Positions 10,436 to 23,100 of a DNA stretch of 64,000 bases are shown one piece after another. The DNA lies in assembly GCA_031761405.1 (NCBI GenBank), contig JASEVX010000001.1:27370098-27434097 (forward strand), written 5' to 3'. Position 1 is the stretch's first letter, and every line of letters begins with the position of its first letter. Origin of the DNA: Serripes groenlandicus (lineage: Eukaryota; Mollusca; Bivalvia; Cardiida; Cardiidae). A program made the translations under genes and the position numbers. The notes beneath the pieces are model-generated. The model was not told the origin of the DNA, made no database searches, and saw only the letters and a list, made by a program, of their open reading frames with translations.

Positions 10436-11725
10436 TGGAAGTTTTTGCATTGCATACATAAAAACGAAAAACGACTTATTTTTAAATGCGAGGTTACACA
10501 ACACCATATATTTGTTAGCATCGTTTACTAGATCACGTGGGGTATTTCTATATAACGTCGGGTTCCTAGTAGATCAGTCAGTCTGTGTTCGGCAGTCAGC
10601 AAGAGCACATCTCCAAGCCTCAATCGACAACGTACGATTTTGAGAAGTGTAGGAGTGGTAACTAGTAGGGATGATTCGGCTCAGAATTGAAGTGTTCTCT
10701 ACAACATACTCGAGCCAAATTGGTCCAGACCATACAGCGGTTGCACAATACCTGTTCTGTCTCATTGAAGGTTTGATACAGTTTGTATCAGCCATATAGA
10801 GCGCCAGACAGCTTGATTGGTTAAATTGCGCGTATTGATTGGTAAACGCACGTGCGGTGAACTTATTTATCAACACATCTTTTACTCAAAATTTCTTTCG
10901 CGGGGATTTCTCCTCCGTTTCTTCTAATATTTCATGATTTACGAAATATGTTGACAAAATAATGATTGATTAATACAATATTTCTTCCGTAAATAGTTAT
11001 GGACAGGGTCTGAGGTGCCCATAAAGTTACGGAAAAAGAAGGCTAATAAGTCATGAATATCGTAAACTTACGGAAGTCCAACAAAATCCCGCAAATCTAC
11101 GATTTTTCGAGAAATGCAAAATCTCCGTAAGTCTGAGAAAGAACAAAGGACTTATGGGTCCGTAAGTTTACGGAGTTTGGAGAAATAGACTCCAGGGTGG
11201 CATTCTGTGTGTATTCGATTATAAAATCTGTTCACGGCATGGTCTAATGAATACCCACCCTCTTCATAGGTTTGAATAATAGATACGCATTACGATCTTA
11301 GCTTCTTAACAATCCATGTAGCATTAGCTTTCCTCCTTCAGATGGACATGTTTAATGTATATGGGTCAAAAATAGTCATTTCTACAAATATCAGCCATGT
11401 AAATACTCGAGAGTAACTTACGGTTATCATGCAGGCTTTACTTATCCTATAATCTGCTGGATGCAAGTTTTAATTAATTCATATTGCAATATAAGTATTG
11501 GGAAATAGTTAAATGGCTACATACATGTAGCTGTTGACAGACTACTATATGTTCTTTGCACTGAAAAGATCACTACTTCAGGCTAAAACAAGACGCAATG
11601 TGGCACTGAACTATGGCTTCTACGGGATTAGTCTCACTTTTATATATCTCAGAACAGTCAGTAATCAGTGTGTTATGAATTTTAGTTACGACCATAATTG
11701 AAAAAGAAAACATACGTAAATTCAT
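10436..11725. other. Probable intron of the PAN gene; no further exon identified
   Basis: Contains a stretch rich in CCGTAA/TTACGG (10985-11180) with GTAAGTTTACGGAG near its end, which can pair with earlier CGTAAACTTACGG. Open frames on both strands lack splice context and protein-like composition. Confidence 0.4.
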
Positions 11726-11918
11726 CAGAGCACTAGATAAGATGCGTTTTTCATGTTCTAAAATCCTTATTTGACACTCAAACCCTATGCTGTGGGTACT
11801 CAAAAGAATCGTATCAGTGAGACGATTCTTTTGAGTACCCACAACATAGAGTTCGGTTGAGTTATGAGAGAGATATAATGGAAAAAAGACGAGTTTACTC
11901 CCCTTATCTAGTCCTCTG
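11726..11918. mobile_element. MITE family C copy 1
   Basis: Ends CAGAGCACTAGATAAG and CTTATCTAGTCCTCTG are inverted repeats. The centre is a palindrome of GGGTACTCAAAAGAATCGT and its complement ACGATTCTTTTGAGTACCC around a short TATCAGTG loop. There is no coding capacity. It sits in the first intron of the PAN gene, 21 bp past the donor. Other copies are at 13951, 19602, 34372, 35186, 37852 and 49659. Confidence 0.85.
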
Positions 11919-11939
11919 CGTAATTATATGAAAACATAC

Positions 11940-12242
11940 CTGACTTGGCCAGCTGGAAATATCAGAATGCACGACGTTTTTATCCAGTTTCGTTCCGGTA
12001 CCGAGTTGGGAATTATGTTCACATCCTCCAGTTTCCCTGTTGAAATTGATTGACTTACATTTCTTCATTCTAACACATGACTGTGCACATGCAATGCCGT
12101 CTTTTGTTTTACTCTCCCAAAATGGGTGTCCGTCCAAAATACGACCATTCATGAACAACACATCAAGAGAACTACATGAAGTTGTCTCTGATTCGCCTTT
12201 CACATAGTGTAATAGACAGATGAAGCCGATGATGACTTTCAT
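11940..12242 (-). CDS. Secreted PAN/apple-domain protein, first coding exon (partial gene)
   Basis: ATG at 12242 opens 101 codons ending exactly at a GTATGT donor (phase 0). Residues 1-16 (MKVIIGFICLLHYVKG) form a signal peptide. Residues about 22-100 carry a PAN/apple-like pattern: an early Cys, a GHPFWESKT turn, then CAQSCVRMKKCKSINFN, a second GGC, and a closing SDISSWP. In this family such modules are extracellular and bind protein or carbohydrate. The C-terminal part must lie at lower coordinates. The open frame runs past the donor for about 11 codons and then stops, so splicing is expected. The signal peptide supports this ATG. The domain call rests on cysteine spacing and is inference. 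Confidence 0.7.
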
Positions 12243-12508
12243 GTCTCTTGAACAAATTAGTAACTGAACCGCTTTAATAGCAGGCTAAATTTGTAACCCG
12301 CGTTGAAGAAAACCAGGTGATCACGTCAGCCTAATCATACAAAATACAGTTGAAAATACAATTATGGCGAAAAGACAAATTCAGTTAGTCGGATCAATTA
12401 TACTGTAATTAGTTTTAATATTTTAACACATTTGTGTTTGTTTTCCATTTTGGAAACTACATAGACAACGAGTTTTTTTGATATTTGTGCACATCAATAG
12501 TATGCTTT
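12243..12508. other. Upstream region of the PAN gene
   Basis: AT-rich; probably promoter and 5' UTR of the minus-strand gene. No TATA box could be placed with confidence. Confidence 0.3.
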
Positions 12509-12738
12509 TTAACCCTTTCCCTCATACGACAATTCTGCAGCAGACGACTTTGAACATATTTTGTCAAAACATAGAAAATCTGTATAATTGAATGGATAAC
12601 CTATGACTAAAAGTAGAAAACATTGTGGCAAAAGGAGAAATTGCTCGTTTTGAGCAATTTCTTCTTTTGTCACTATGTTTTCAAAAAGCCGTCTGCTGCA
12701 AAGGCGTCAGAAAGCGTCTATATGAGAAAGAGGGTTAA
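12509..12738 (+). mobile_element. MITE family A, full length
   Basis: TTAA at both ends; central hairpin AAATTGCTCGTTTTGAGCAATTT. Right terminus reads GAGAAAGAGGG (one change). Confidence 0.9.
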
Positions 12739-12983
12739 CATCAAAGTAGACCCGACGACAGTGTTTCCATATCAACCAGTACACAATTGACAGAGAAGAT
12801 AATTAACAAATTACAATAACAATGAAACTGAAAATACGCAAATAAATATTCATGTAAAATAGATAGGTGCATTTTCCAGCATTTTAAAAGAAGCACTGAA
12901 CAAACAAAACTATATATTGAAGTTAAATGGTATGCTCTGTGATCGAGTTTCTAACTTTGACATTTGCGTCACGTCTAGGGTTC

Positions 12984-13216
12984 TTAACCCTTTCCCTCAT
13001 ATAGACGCTTTCTGACGCCTCTGCAGCAGACGGCTTTTTGAAAACATAGTGACAAAAGAAGAAATTGCTCAGAACGAGCAATTTCTCCTTTTGACACAAT
13101 GTTTTCCACTTTTAGTCATAGGTTATCCATTCAATTATAGAGATTTTCTATGTTTTGACAAAATAAGTTCAAAGTTGCCTGCTGCAGAATTGTGGTATGA
13201 GGGAAAGGGTTCTTAA
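12984..13216 (-). mobile_element. MITE family A, full length, possible 7-bp flank repeat
   Basis: Both sides read TTCTTAA next to the CCCTTTCCC/GGGAAAGGG ends, three bases more than the TTAA seen at other copies. The centre contains ATTGCTCAGAACGAGCAAT, identical to the centre of MITE family G. Confidence 0.9.
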
Positions 13217-13433
13217 GCATATGCGAACAGGGAAGGCTAAGGTGAGCCAATGATTCCTTACAACCTCACCTGAGTCTTCACCGTTCACATATATCGGCTA
13301 TACATACTTAAATTACGTTTCTGACAAAAATCTGGAAGTGTCATCCCACGTGATTATGCAAATATGTCCTTAAGCTGTGTCACTGCAGAGAATCATTCAG
13401 TCGCTAGGCTAGACTGATTTAGATACACCGGTA

Positions 13434-13912
13434 GGTTTTTGTTTGTTTGTTTGATTAGGGTTTTACCAGGAACGTAGATACCCCTTTCCCTCATACGACA
13501 ATTCTGCAGCAGACGACTTTGAACTTATTTTGTCGAAACATAGAAAATCTCCATAGTTGAATGGATAACCTATGACAAAAAGTGGAAAATATTGTGGAAA
13601 AAGGAGAAATTGCACGTTTTGTGCAATTTCTTCTTTTGTCACTATGTTTTCAAAAAGCTGTCTGCTGCAGAGGCGTCAGAAAACGTCTATATTAGGGAAA
13701 GGGCTGGTTTTACTCAGTTTTCAACATTATTTTCATGTATGCCACGGCGACAGTTCACGTATTCATGATCTTTGGGCAAAAAAACCAAACAGTACTAGAC
13801 TAGGTCATGTGCCATGCCCAGAGGCACTCCTACGCGACTCCCGCGACTGGGAATCAACCCCAGGACGCCCGGTTCCACATCCCCGAGACTAACCACTAAG
13901 GCACTGCGGATT
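13434..13912 (-). repeat. SINE type S2 interrupted by a MITE
   Basis: The minus-strand tRNA-like head at 13838-13912 resembles tRNA-Ser (GGTTAGTCTCGGGGATG). The body AGTACTAGACTAGGTCATG and the shared tail on the plus strand (TTTTACTCAGTTTTCAACAT) follow. MITE A at 13481-13703 splits the tail. Confidence 0.75.
13481..13703 (+). mobile_element. MITE family A nested in SINE
   Basis: CCCTTTCCCTCATACGAC start and GGGAAAGGG end. TTAA is not intact at this site. The host SINE resumes directly after it, so the MITE is younger than the SINE. Confidence 0.85.
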
Positions 13913-13950
13913 CCTTCACAGGTATGCTGGTCAAGTATTATGACATGTTT

Positions 13951-14144
13951 CAGAGGACAAGATAAGAGGAAACTTGTCTTTGTTACCAACAACATCTCTC
14001 GTATGTCTCAACTTAGCCCTATGTTGTGGGTACTCAAAAGAATAGTCTTACCACAACGTTTCTTTTGAGTGCATTCAACTTAGGGTTTGAGGCGGATCAG
14101 GTAAGGATTTAGTGATATGAAATACTTTCTTATCTAGAGATCTG
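13951..14144. mobile_element. MITE family C copy 2
   Basis: CAGAGGACAAGATAAG start, GGGTACTCAAAAGAATAG and TTTCTTTTGAGTGCATTC central arms (the second arm partly mutated), CTTATCTAGAGATCTG end. Confidence 0.8.
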
Positions 14145-14185
14145 TGTTTATCTATTAAAATATATTGCATAGCTAGGTCTCTGTA

Positions 14186-14420
14186 ATTTATTTATTTATT
14201 TATTTATTGGGGTTTTACGCCGCTTTCAACATTATTTCAGTTATATCACGGCGACAGTTCACTTATTCTTGATCCCTGGGTAAACAAACCAGTACTAGGC
14301 TAGAAAATGTGCCTTGCCCAAGGGCACTCCACTATGACCGTAGTGCCGCGACTGGGGATCGAACCCGGGACACCCGGTTTCGAAATCCCCGACGCTAACC
14401 ACTCGACCACAGCGGATTCC
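14186..14420 (-). repeat. SINE type S2, nearly intact
   Basis: The minus-strand head (14335-14420) has GAGTGGTTAGCGTCGGGG and B box GGGTTCGATCCC, tRNA-Ser-like. The body includes GGCAAGGCACATTTTCTAG. The shared tail CGCCGTGATATAACTGAAAT ends in a TAAATAAATAAATAAATAAA tract. Confidence 0.8.
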
Positions 14421-14965
14421 AAGAAGGTCTATGTAAATAGTGATACATTGCCAAGTATCAATAACATTGCATTAACAAAGAAAGAGGCATTTCCTATCAA
14501 TCATTTATAGTTGTCTTTGGATTCCTACCTACTTCAAGTAGATCCTCTAAAGCTTGTAAAAGCTATTCGAATGTTTCATTTTCAATTCATGTTATTCAAT
14601 TTCGAAATCAAAGAGAATATATACACACAGTCTAAATTAAAGCAGACCTTTGATCTTCTACTTTTCTCATTGAACTCCCACCAACATACTGTGTGTATAT
14701 ACGTATATGCGCCCTATACTAACAGCTGCCGTGAAGTTTAGGTCTGGTTAAACGAGATTGTAAAGAATTCAAATATATAGAAATCCTAATTTATTTATTT
14801 GCTTGATATATGTTGGTACCTCTGGATTTACAAGATAAATGCTTTCATTATGTATTGAATGCATTTCAAATGAAAGAGGAGTGGTATATTTCGATAGTTT
14901 ATAACTTTATACATATACCGCACTTTAAAACCAGGAACGTAGATAAGTAAAGGGAAGCAATTCGG
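14421..14965. other. Unassigned, nothing recognised
   Basis: AT-rich; two long frames at 14307-14741 are only stop-poor stretches without splice context. Confidence 0.45.
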
Positions 14966-15110
14966 ATTGGTTTAGGTTTATTTGAATAAGTCAAGGCCCA
15001 TATGGGCATGTGACAACATGAAACAGTACATGAATACAAAATAATACAAAATGGCAAATAATATGTAAAAACAAAATAATACAACTTAGATACGTATATC
15101 CATTGATAAT
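14966..15110 (-). mobile_element. 3' end of a non-LTR retrotransposon
   Basis: On the minus strand it reads CACATGCCCATATGGGCCTTGACTTATTCAAATAAACC, matching the plus-strand copy at 47800-47955. That copy ends in a short tail repeat (CCTTGAAACCTTGA), as LINE 3' ends do. The preceding ATTTTGTATTATTTTGT repeats are part of the element. No reverse transcriptase remains here. Confidence 0.6.
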
Positions 15111-16304
15111 ACATGTCCGGTAGTTCCCGGATATCTTGAACTGGTGTTTAACAAGCCATTTATTCATCCCATTAATCTTTCGTACTTTAATCCCACATCG
15201 TGCAGAAATCCTCAAGATTGATTTATTTGATAAAACACACTGGCTGTTTGTGACAGCACTTGAGGATTGTTTCACGTGCATATTTAGGTGACAACGTTTA
15301 TCTAAAACTCGTAACAGTTGAAGTATATGTGTAACAAAATAACAAAACTGCAGCAGACAACTTGGCAAACATCTATCTTACGGTTTACTTACGGTTCCGA
15401 GACCGCCGGAAAGCCTAGGGCTTCTAATGGTCCATCTAATGTGTTTTTACTTGTATTGTTTGACAAGCGGGAAGCAAAACAATAATTAAGACGGATCAAA
15501 GAGGCAGTAGCCTATGAAGATCTCACAACCAAGGTAAACCAAGGTAAGTGGCAGCGTGGCATCTAGGCAAAAATATGAAAATATCTATAAACGAAAGTAT
15601 AATAATTAATTATTTAATAAAGTTCCTCATTTATGAGCAATTCTCCCTTTTGCATGCTTACCAACCTTTTCTCTTTCTCAAGGGGGAGTTTCATGATCTA
15701 AAAGTGGGTGATTGGGGTTTGAAGGGGGAGATTTTCAGTGCGATGTATTTAATAGAAATGTTCACGATAGAACGTAATTTTGATAATTTTAAAACTATGC
15801 AGGAGACAATACTATCAATATGTATAGGAAAAGAATAAAATAGACTCATTTTGAGAATGTTTTCTATTTAACAGAATATTTTCAACTGTATGTTAATAGC
15901 ATTTAAATATTGTTTTGGCATATTTTCAAATTCATGCATTGATATTAAAAAAAACCTTTTAGTTGTGGTTATCTAGAAAATCAAGCAAGTTGTCTGAACA
16001 ACATTGTGTCAATGACTTTTCATATTGCATTCAAGAAAGAAAAATCTTAACCACATTTAAATTAGACCTACTTTTGAATGAAATACTGAGTACCAATGGA
16101 ATCTTTGTTAATCTAATGACACAGGGAGAAATCATTTAGTTGACAGACACGCATTGTTTTGAACTTGTTGAAAGAAAGGGCCTTTAATCAGTGACAATTT
16201 GTTTAGAAGTGGATGTTACAAAATGGTTTTTACCTCACAATCGTGGGGGTGGGGTTACCCTTTTCAAATCGTGAGACTCGCGATTGAATCTGGAGCCTCG
16301 GGTT
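15111..16304. other. Unassigned upstream flank of the ten-exon gene
   Basis: AT-rich with scattered open frames. An upstream non-coding exon of the following gene must lie somewhere to the left of the acceptor at 16916, but cannot be located from sequence alone. Confidence 0.35.
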
Positions 16305-16807
16305 GGTAAGCATGCTTTTGTCGCAATGTTTTCTAAAGTCTTCTGCTTCAGAGGTGTCAGAAAGCATCTGTATATGAGAAAGGGTTCACCCTTTCCAACC
16401 TGCAAACGAATCTTGATGCAACTGAAACAGATTACTTTTGAAGACATTGTGGCAAAAGGAGAAATTGCTAATAAATTAGAAATTTCTCCTTTTGTCCCAG
16501 TGTTTTCAACTCTTTTCTCAAACTATGGTTTCATTCATATAGATAATCCATGTAGTTGCCTAGACATGTTCAAAGTTGTGAGTGTACACTTAATGAATTT
16601 ACTCTTTCCCTCATAAAGACTCTTTCAGACGACTTTTGTAAACACTGTGACAAAAGCAGAAATTGTTCTAAACAAGCAATTTTTTCTGAAGCCACAATGT
16701 TTTCAACTCTTTTTAATAATAAAACCCTTATTTATGAAAAAATTTCATGTTTTGGCAAGATATTTTTAAGTCGTCTGCTGCAGATTTGTTGTATGTGGGG
16801 AAAGGAA
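16305..16807. mobile_element. Three MITE family A pieces in a row
   Basis: 16305-16388 is a right-end fragment (plus). 16389-16585 is a diverged minus copy (CACCCTTTCCAACCTG start, AAGGAGAAATTGCTAATAAA centre). 16597-16807 is a minus copy with TTACTCTTTCCCTCAT start and TGTATGTGGGGAAAGG end. They abut the transcript start region of the ten-exon gene. Confidence 0.7.
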
Positions 16808-16916
16808 TAGACAGCTATCACTTGAACAATTCGTTAACTTTGTTATTAAATTTTGACATATATATGAGTCATCACAAGGCCAAGTGCTGTAATTTTGTTT
16901 GCTTATTATCTTTCAG

Positions 16917-16975
16917 GTTGTCGTGAAATATATTAATGAGTGATCGATATCACTGAACAAAGACTGTACTAGATC
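16917..16975 (+). other. 5' UTR part of a spliced leader exon
   Basis: Follows a good acceptor (polypyrimidine stretch ending ATCTTTCAG at 16916). A TAG at 16970-16972 is in frame with the ATG at 16976, so coding cannot enter from upstream in this frame; this fixes the start codon. Confidence 0.65.
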
Positions 16976-17129
16976 ATGGCAATCATGAAGGTTGGAAAGT
17001 TTAAATTAAAGACCTGGTCGGTCATTTTTCATCAACTGCGTTTGATTTCCAGTGAAACCCTGGGAGAAAAGTCTATAAAGACTAAAAACTGGAAACATGA
17101 AGGCCTCTGTTTCAAGCCAGGAATTAGAG
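16976..17129 (+). CDS. Ten-exon gene, coding exon 1
   Basis: Residues 1-51 (MAIMKVGKFKLKTW...), ending in phase 1 at AGAG|GTGAGG. The start is fixed by the upstream in-frame stop. The exon is rich in Lys. Confidence 0.8.
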
Positions 17130-20100
17130 GTGAGGCATATATCTTTGATTATTCTCAATATATCGAGGGCTTGGCGTGAAACGGTTGTAACTAAAAACCT
17201 ATTTTGAAAACCCTGGTTTAGGGGCAATTTTGATCCCTTTGTAAACAATGCAAATTTAGGTGCCATTGATCAGAACGAGCAATGGCACCTAATTTCCATT
17301 GTTTACCAAGAAAAATGATTTAACACTTTTAAAGACTTTATTGCAAGGTGATTAACCTTGGTAACAAAATACCAATTTGAGTTACAACCGTTTCACGCCA
17401 AGCCTTCAATTTATCGACATTACATGTTGCATTGTAACATACAGACTACAGTATAATGGAAGTAAAATTATAAGATAGAAAACGTCATGCCAAATTGTTT
17501 TTCAAAAGTCGTCTGCTGCAGAGGCGTCCGTCACAAAGCTTCTTAAAGTGGGGAAGGGTTAAGGACTGATCCAATTAGAAAGTATTGTTTGAAATGAAAA
17601 ACTATAGAGATGAAAAAAGGGTTTACGATCCATTAGAAAACATAAAATGTTTTACCATTTTCTTTTTTTAATTAACCCTTTTCCACATATAGATGCTTTC
17701 TGAGGCCTCTGCAGCAGATGACTTATGAAATCATTCTGCCAAAATGAGAAATTGCTCATATAATTTCTCCATTTGCCACAATTATTTCAACTCTATTCAA
17801 TAATGATTCTATCATTTAAAAAGATTTTCTATTGTTTGGACTTGATAATTGCATGCAAAGTTGTCTGCTGCAGATTTATTGTATGTGGAAAAAGGGTTAA
17901 AACGCAACTATAGATATACATGTATCATGTCAGCTATTACTTAGAAATTGTATAACCGTTTCCCACATACAATGAAATCTGCATTTATAGGTCAACATTG
18001 AAAACATCTTGTAAAAATATCAAAAAAATCTTGAAATTTATTTAACTCTTTCCAGTCTACAGACAGACGACTTTTGATTGTTGCAAAAGTGGAAATTGCT
18101 CTTGATGAGCAATTTCCCTTTTTGCAACAATATTTTCAACTCTATCCAATATTCATATTTTTGATCCTATAGATTTTTCCTATTTCTGTCTGTATGTTTT
18201 GAAGGTCATCTGCTGTAGAAATGTTGTATGTAGGAAAAGATTAAATGCAAGGGTAATTATTGAAAACATTTGGGTTTTTTCTCCACATTGTTTAAAGCAG
18301 TCCTCTGCTGCAAATAGCCAAATGTGTTTGCATATATATGTGAAATGGTTAAATTAATAATTTATGTATTGATATTTGTTTGTTTGTTTCAGAGGAAGTT
18401 TATAAAGCTATGATGTTGAAGAAGTGCAGCAAAGAGACTGTCATTTTGTTAAGGAATCCAAGTTCGTACAATATTGATTGATTGGGATTTTACGCCGCTT
18501 TCAACATTTTATCAGTCATATCACAGCGGCCAGTTCACCTACACTTGTGTCTCCTGACTTTCTTACACCACACAACATACGTTCCAAGCAACTGGCTGCT
18601 TTTCCACATAGACTGTTGGCCTATTAGTGGAAGACGAATGACGCTTGTCACAATGACTTTTGTCACACGTCGGCAAAAATGTTTTCCTACCTACTGACCT
18701 ATCGGGGCTCAACATGTAAAATATTCTCTGTTATGTAGGGGTGAGTTTGCCACAAACAATTTTTCTAATGTTTAACCCTCTCTCAAATGCAGTACCATTT
18801 TTAAGCCTTTGAAGCAGCAAATGACTTATGAGAACATTTAGCAAAGAAGAAATTGCTCATCATGAGCGATTTCTTCTTATGGCACAATGAGTTTTAACTC
18901 TATTCAATAATGAAATTTTCATTGATAGAGCGTTTCCATTGTTTTGCCCAGACGTCTTTAAAGGCAGATTTGATAATGAGGGAAAGGGATAACCCTTGAC
19001 TTGATTTCAGATAAATGTTGAAACCTTGAAAATGTTCCTTTCAATTATTTCGAGGGTTTTTCAGCTGACTTTAAATCTTAACCCATTCCCTTATATGACA
19101 AACAATTCTGCAGCAGACAACTTTGAACATATTTTATCAAAAAATAGAAAATCTCTATTATTGAATGGAAAACCAATGACTAAAAGTTGTAAACATTGTG
19201 GCAAAAGGAGAAATTGCTTGTTTTTAGCAATTTCTTCTTTTGACACTTTGTTTTCAAAAAGCCTTCTGCTGCAGAAGCGTCAGAAAGCGTCTATATGATG
19301 GAAAGGACAGATTTTATAATCTATGAATCTTTCCCACTTGCAGAAGCATTTACAGATTACTTTTGAAAACACTGCAGCAAAAGGAGAAATTGCTCATAAT
19401 GACTGCTTTCAACTTTATTCAATTATTATTGCTGATTCCAAGATAGTTTGGTAGATCAGTTCCTTGGGTGATCATCTTAAAAGATGTTCAAGTCATATTG
19501 ATTGGTTGGAAAACATGGCCTCATGAAGGAATCAGAAAAGGGGCAAAATTACAAAAATTAAAATTCCTTTCTTATGAAAGTACATTGTGGCATGTTTGAT
19601 TTCAAAAGAGGTCAAGATAAGAAGGGAAAACAGCTCTTTCCCCTCCAATATCTCTCTTACTATCCAACTAAACTCTATGATGTGGGTACTCAAAAGAAGC
19701 ATCTCATAGGGTTATATTGTCTAATAAAGATTTTAGAAAATGCAAAACGCCCCTTATCTAGAGCTCTGATTTCAAGATAATTTAGTTGACATGTTCCTTT
19801 AGGGACCATCTACATTATTTGTAATAAAAGAAAGGCATATCTAAATCATTTGTAAAGCTACCAGGAAGCATCAGAAAAAGAGGGTAAATACTGTCAATAT
19901 AATTTTATGCTTCAAACAACTTCTCCAAAACCACCAGACCAATATTAACCCTTTCTCTCATACGACAATTTCTGCAGCAGATAACTTTGAACATATTTTG
20001 TCAAAAATTAGAAAATCCATGACTAAATGTGCAAAATATTATGGCAAAAGGAGAAATTGCTTGTTTTGAGCAATTTCTTCTTTTGTCACTATGTTTTCAA

Positions 20101-23100
20101 AACGATGTCTGCTGCGAGGCATCAGAAAGCGTCTATATGAGGGAAAGGGTTAGGCAAACTTTGCTGGAATGTTCCTTTGGTGGTCCTCTTTCCAAATTGC
20201 CTTATTATGAATGTCTTAACTAATGAACTGTTTCATTTACCATTTCCTACTTACAACTAATTTGATACTGAAGACTTTGGAATCATTTGGTTGAAAATGT
20301 CCTTTTTCTCAATAAGTTAGTATTATTATTGCATTTTTAACCCTTTCCCTCATATAGACGCTTTCTGACGCCTTTGCAGCAGACAGCTTTTTGAAAACAT
20401 AGTGACAAAAGAAGAAATTGCACAAAACGTGCAATTTCTCCTTTTGCCACAATGTTTTCCACTTTTTGTCATAGGTTATCCATTCAATTATGGAGATTTT
20501 CTATTTTTTGACCAAATACGTTCAAAGTCGTCTGCTGCAGAATTGTCGTATGAGGGAAAGGGTTAAGTAGAAAGCATTGATGTTTTTTCAAGCTGCAAAT
20601 TCATGCTATGTGGGAAATCACAACAATTCCAACATAATATATCAGGAAATGCATTGATTGACATAATGATGATATTTTACAGGTAACAAGCAGTTTATTG
20701 AATCATTTGTCAAACCCGAGTTGAAAGAAGTCATTTGCTTTTATTATCCGCCCAGTTATACAATGGTAAGTCAGCCTCATTTCATGCAAACTGACATTTT
20801 AGCAATTCTAGTGGATATACCCAGGGATCTACGTCCCTGATATACCGTAATTATAAATTAAAATAATAATAAAATAATAAAAACAGAAATTCTTATTATT
20901 CTATGTTTGGTGGTTATTTTATTTGCATTATTTTGTAGTGGAGAAATACATGTTTTTTATTATACCCCCAAAAAACAAAGTTTTGGGGGGGTATATAGGA
21001 GTCACTGTGTCGGTCGGTCGGTCGGTCGGTCGGTCGGTCGGTCGGAAGCCATATTTTGTCCGGACCATATCTTAACAATGCAACATAGGATTTAAACGAA
21101 ACTTCATAGGATGATACAACACATTGAGAGGAAGTGCGGTGTACAGGAACCATAACTCTATTTTATCTAAATACAGTGTTATTGCCCTTTGTTACTTTTT
21201 CTTGTCCGGAGAATTACTTAATAACTAACAGATGGAATCTAATAAAACTGCATACAATGGTAGAGCATAATCAGAGGAAGTGCAGTGTCCAAGAACCATA
21301 ACTCTAATTTACATAATTACAGAGTTATTGCCCTTTGTTACTTTTTATTATTCGTAGAGTCTTGTCCGGAGCATAACTTTAAAACAAATTGTTGGAATTT
21401 AATAAAACTTCATAGGATGATACAACACATTGAGAGAAAGTGCAGTGTACAGGAACCATAACTCTATTTAATATAAATACAGAGTTATTGCCCTTTGTTA
21501 CTTTTTCTTGTCCAGAGAATAACTTAATAACTAACAGATGGAATCTAATAAAACTGCATACAATGGTAGAGCATAATGAGAGGAAGTGCAGTGTACAAGA
21601 ACCATAACTCTAATTTACATAATTACAGAGTTATTGCCCTTTGTTACTTTTTCTTATTCGTAGAGTCTTGTCCAGAGCATAACTTTAAAACAAATTGTTG
21701 GAATTTAATAAAACTTCATAGGATGATACAACACATTGAGAGGAAGTGCGGTGTACAGGAACCATGACTCTATTTAATCTAAATACAGAGTTATTGCCCT
21801 TTGTTACTTTTTCTTGTCCGGAGAATTACTTAATAACTAACAGATGGAATCTAATAAAACTGCATACAATGGTAGAGCATAATCAGAGGAAGTGCAGTGT
21901 ACAAGAACCATAACTCTAATTTACATAATTACAGAGTTATTGCCCTTTGTTACTTTTTCTTATTCGTAGAGTCTTGTCCAGAGCATAACTTTAAAACAAA
22001 TTGTTGGAATTTAATAAAACTTCATAGGATGATACAACACATTGAGAGGAAGTGCGGTGTATTTTGTTGGTCGGTCGGAAGCCATATTTTGAGTCAAGGT
22101 GCTGTTTTGGGGGTATTTATCATCTTCAGTGATAGTTCTAGTTTTTTCAGTTTTAACCCTCCTTTCCCTCATGCAATTTTATGACAAATCAGCGGTGGAA
22201 ACGGTGTAGCAAATGGAACAATTGCTCATTGTACAATTTTTTTAAAACTTTTAGACCATCCCTTAATTTGATTTATCGTGGTTTTTTAACTGTTTTTAAC
22301 ATTATTTCATTTATATTACTGTGACAGTTCATTTATTCAATGATCTATGTGAGAAAGTAGTCAGTGGCTTCGAAAGAATGTTGTGTAAGTACTGGTGTGG
22401 GAAAGCCAGGAAAACATGGGTAGGTGCACTGACCGCCGTGATATGACCAAAGCTGTTGAAAGCGGCGTTAAACTCCAAACAAACAAACAAACAAACAAAC
22501 ATTTATTCAAGATCTCTGGGTAAAAAGACCAATACTAGGATAGGTAATGTGCCTTGCCAAATGGCACTCCATCATGACCGCCGCGACTGGATATCAAACT
22601 AGGGACACTTGATTCCAAATCCTGGACGCTAACAACTCGGCCTTGGCGGACTTTTAGACCATCCTTTGTATTTTATAAGCAATGTTATCAAATTAAGTGT
22701 ACATAGGAGTGAGGTTGTTGCTTGGTCTGTTGGTTTTTATGGCGTCCAGTGGATAACTCATAAAACCTAATCCTTTCCCACTTACAACAAATTTGCAGCA
22801 GACGACTTTAAACATATACCCCCAACAAATTGGAAACTCCCTTTAAATGAATGTACAATAATTGAATAGAGTTGAAAACATGGTGGCAAAAGGATGAATT
22901 GCTGTTTCTATTACGTCAAAATGAATCTGAAGGTGGGAACGGGTTAAAACCATAAATACAGGTCATGTTTGACATTAGTTACAAACCACCAATCTTTGAT
23001 GGATTTAAAGCCCCTTTTAACTCTGTGCCACATATAGACGCTTTCTGACGCCTCTGCTACAGACAACTTTTGAAAGCAGTGTGTTTGCCACAATGTTTTC

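Noticed and set aside
14899..15368. Two overlapping minus-strand frames
   Set aside because: The common part is the conserved 3' end of a retrotransposon that also gives the frames at 47737-47941; it is non-coding tail sequence.
20907..22184. Frames repeating HNSNLHNYRVIALCYFFLF
   Set aside because: 306-bp tandem core of element D; the period is divisible by three.
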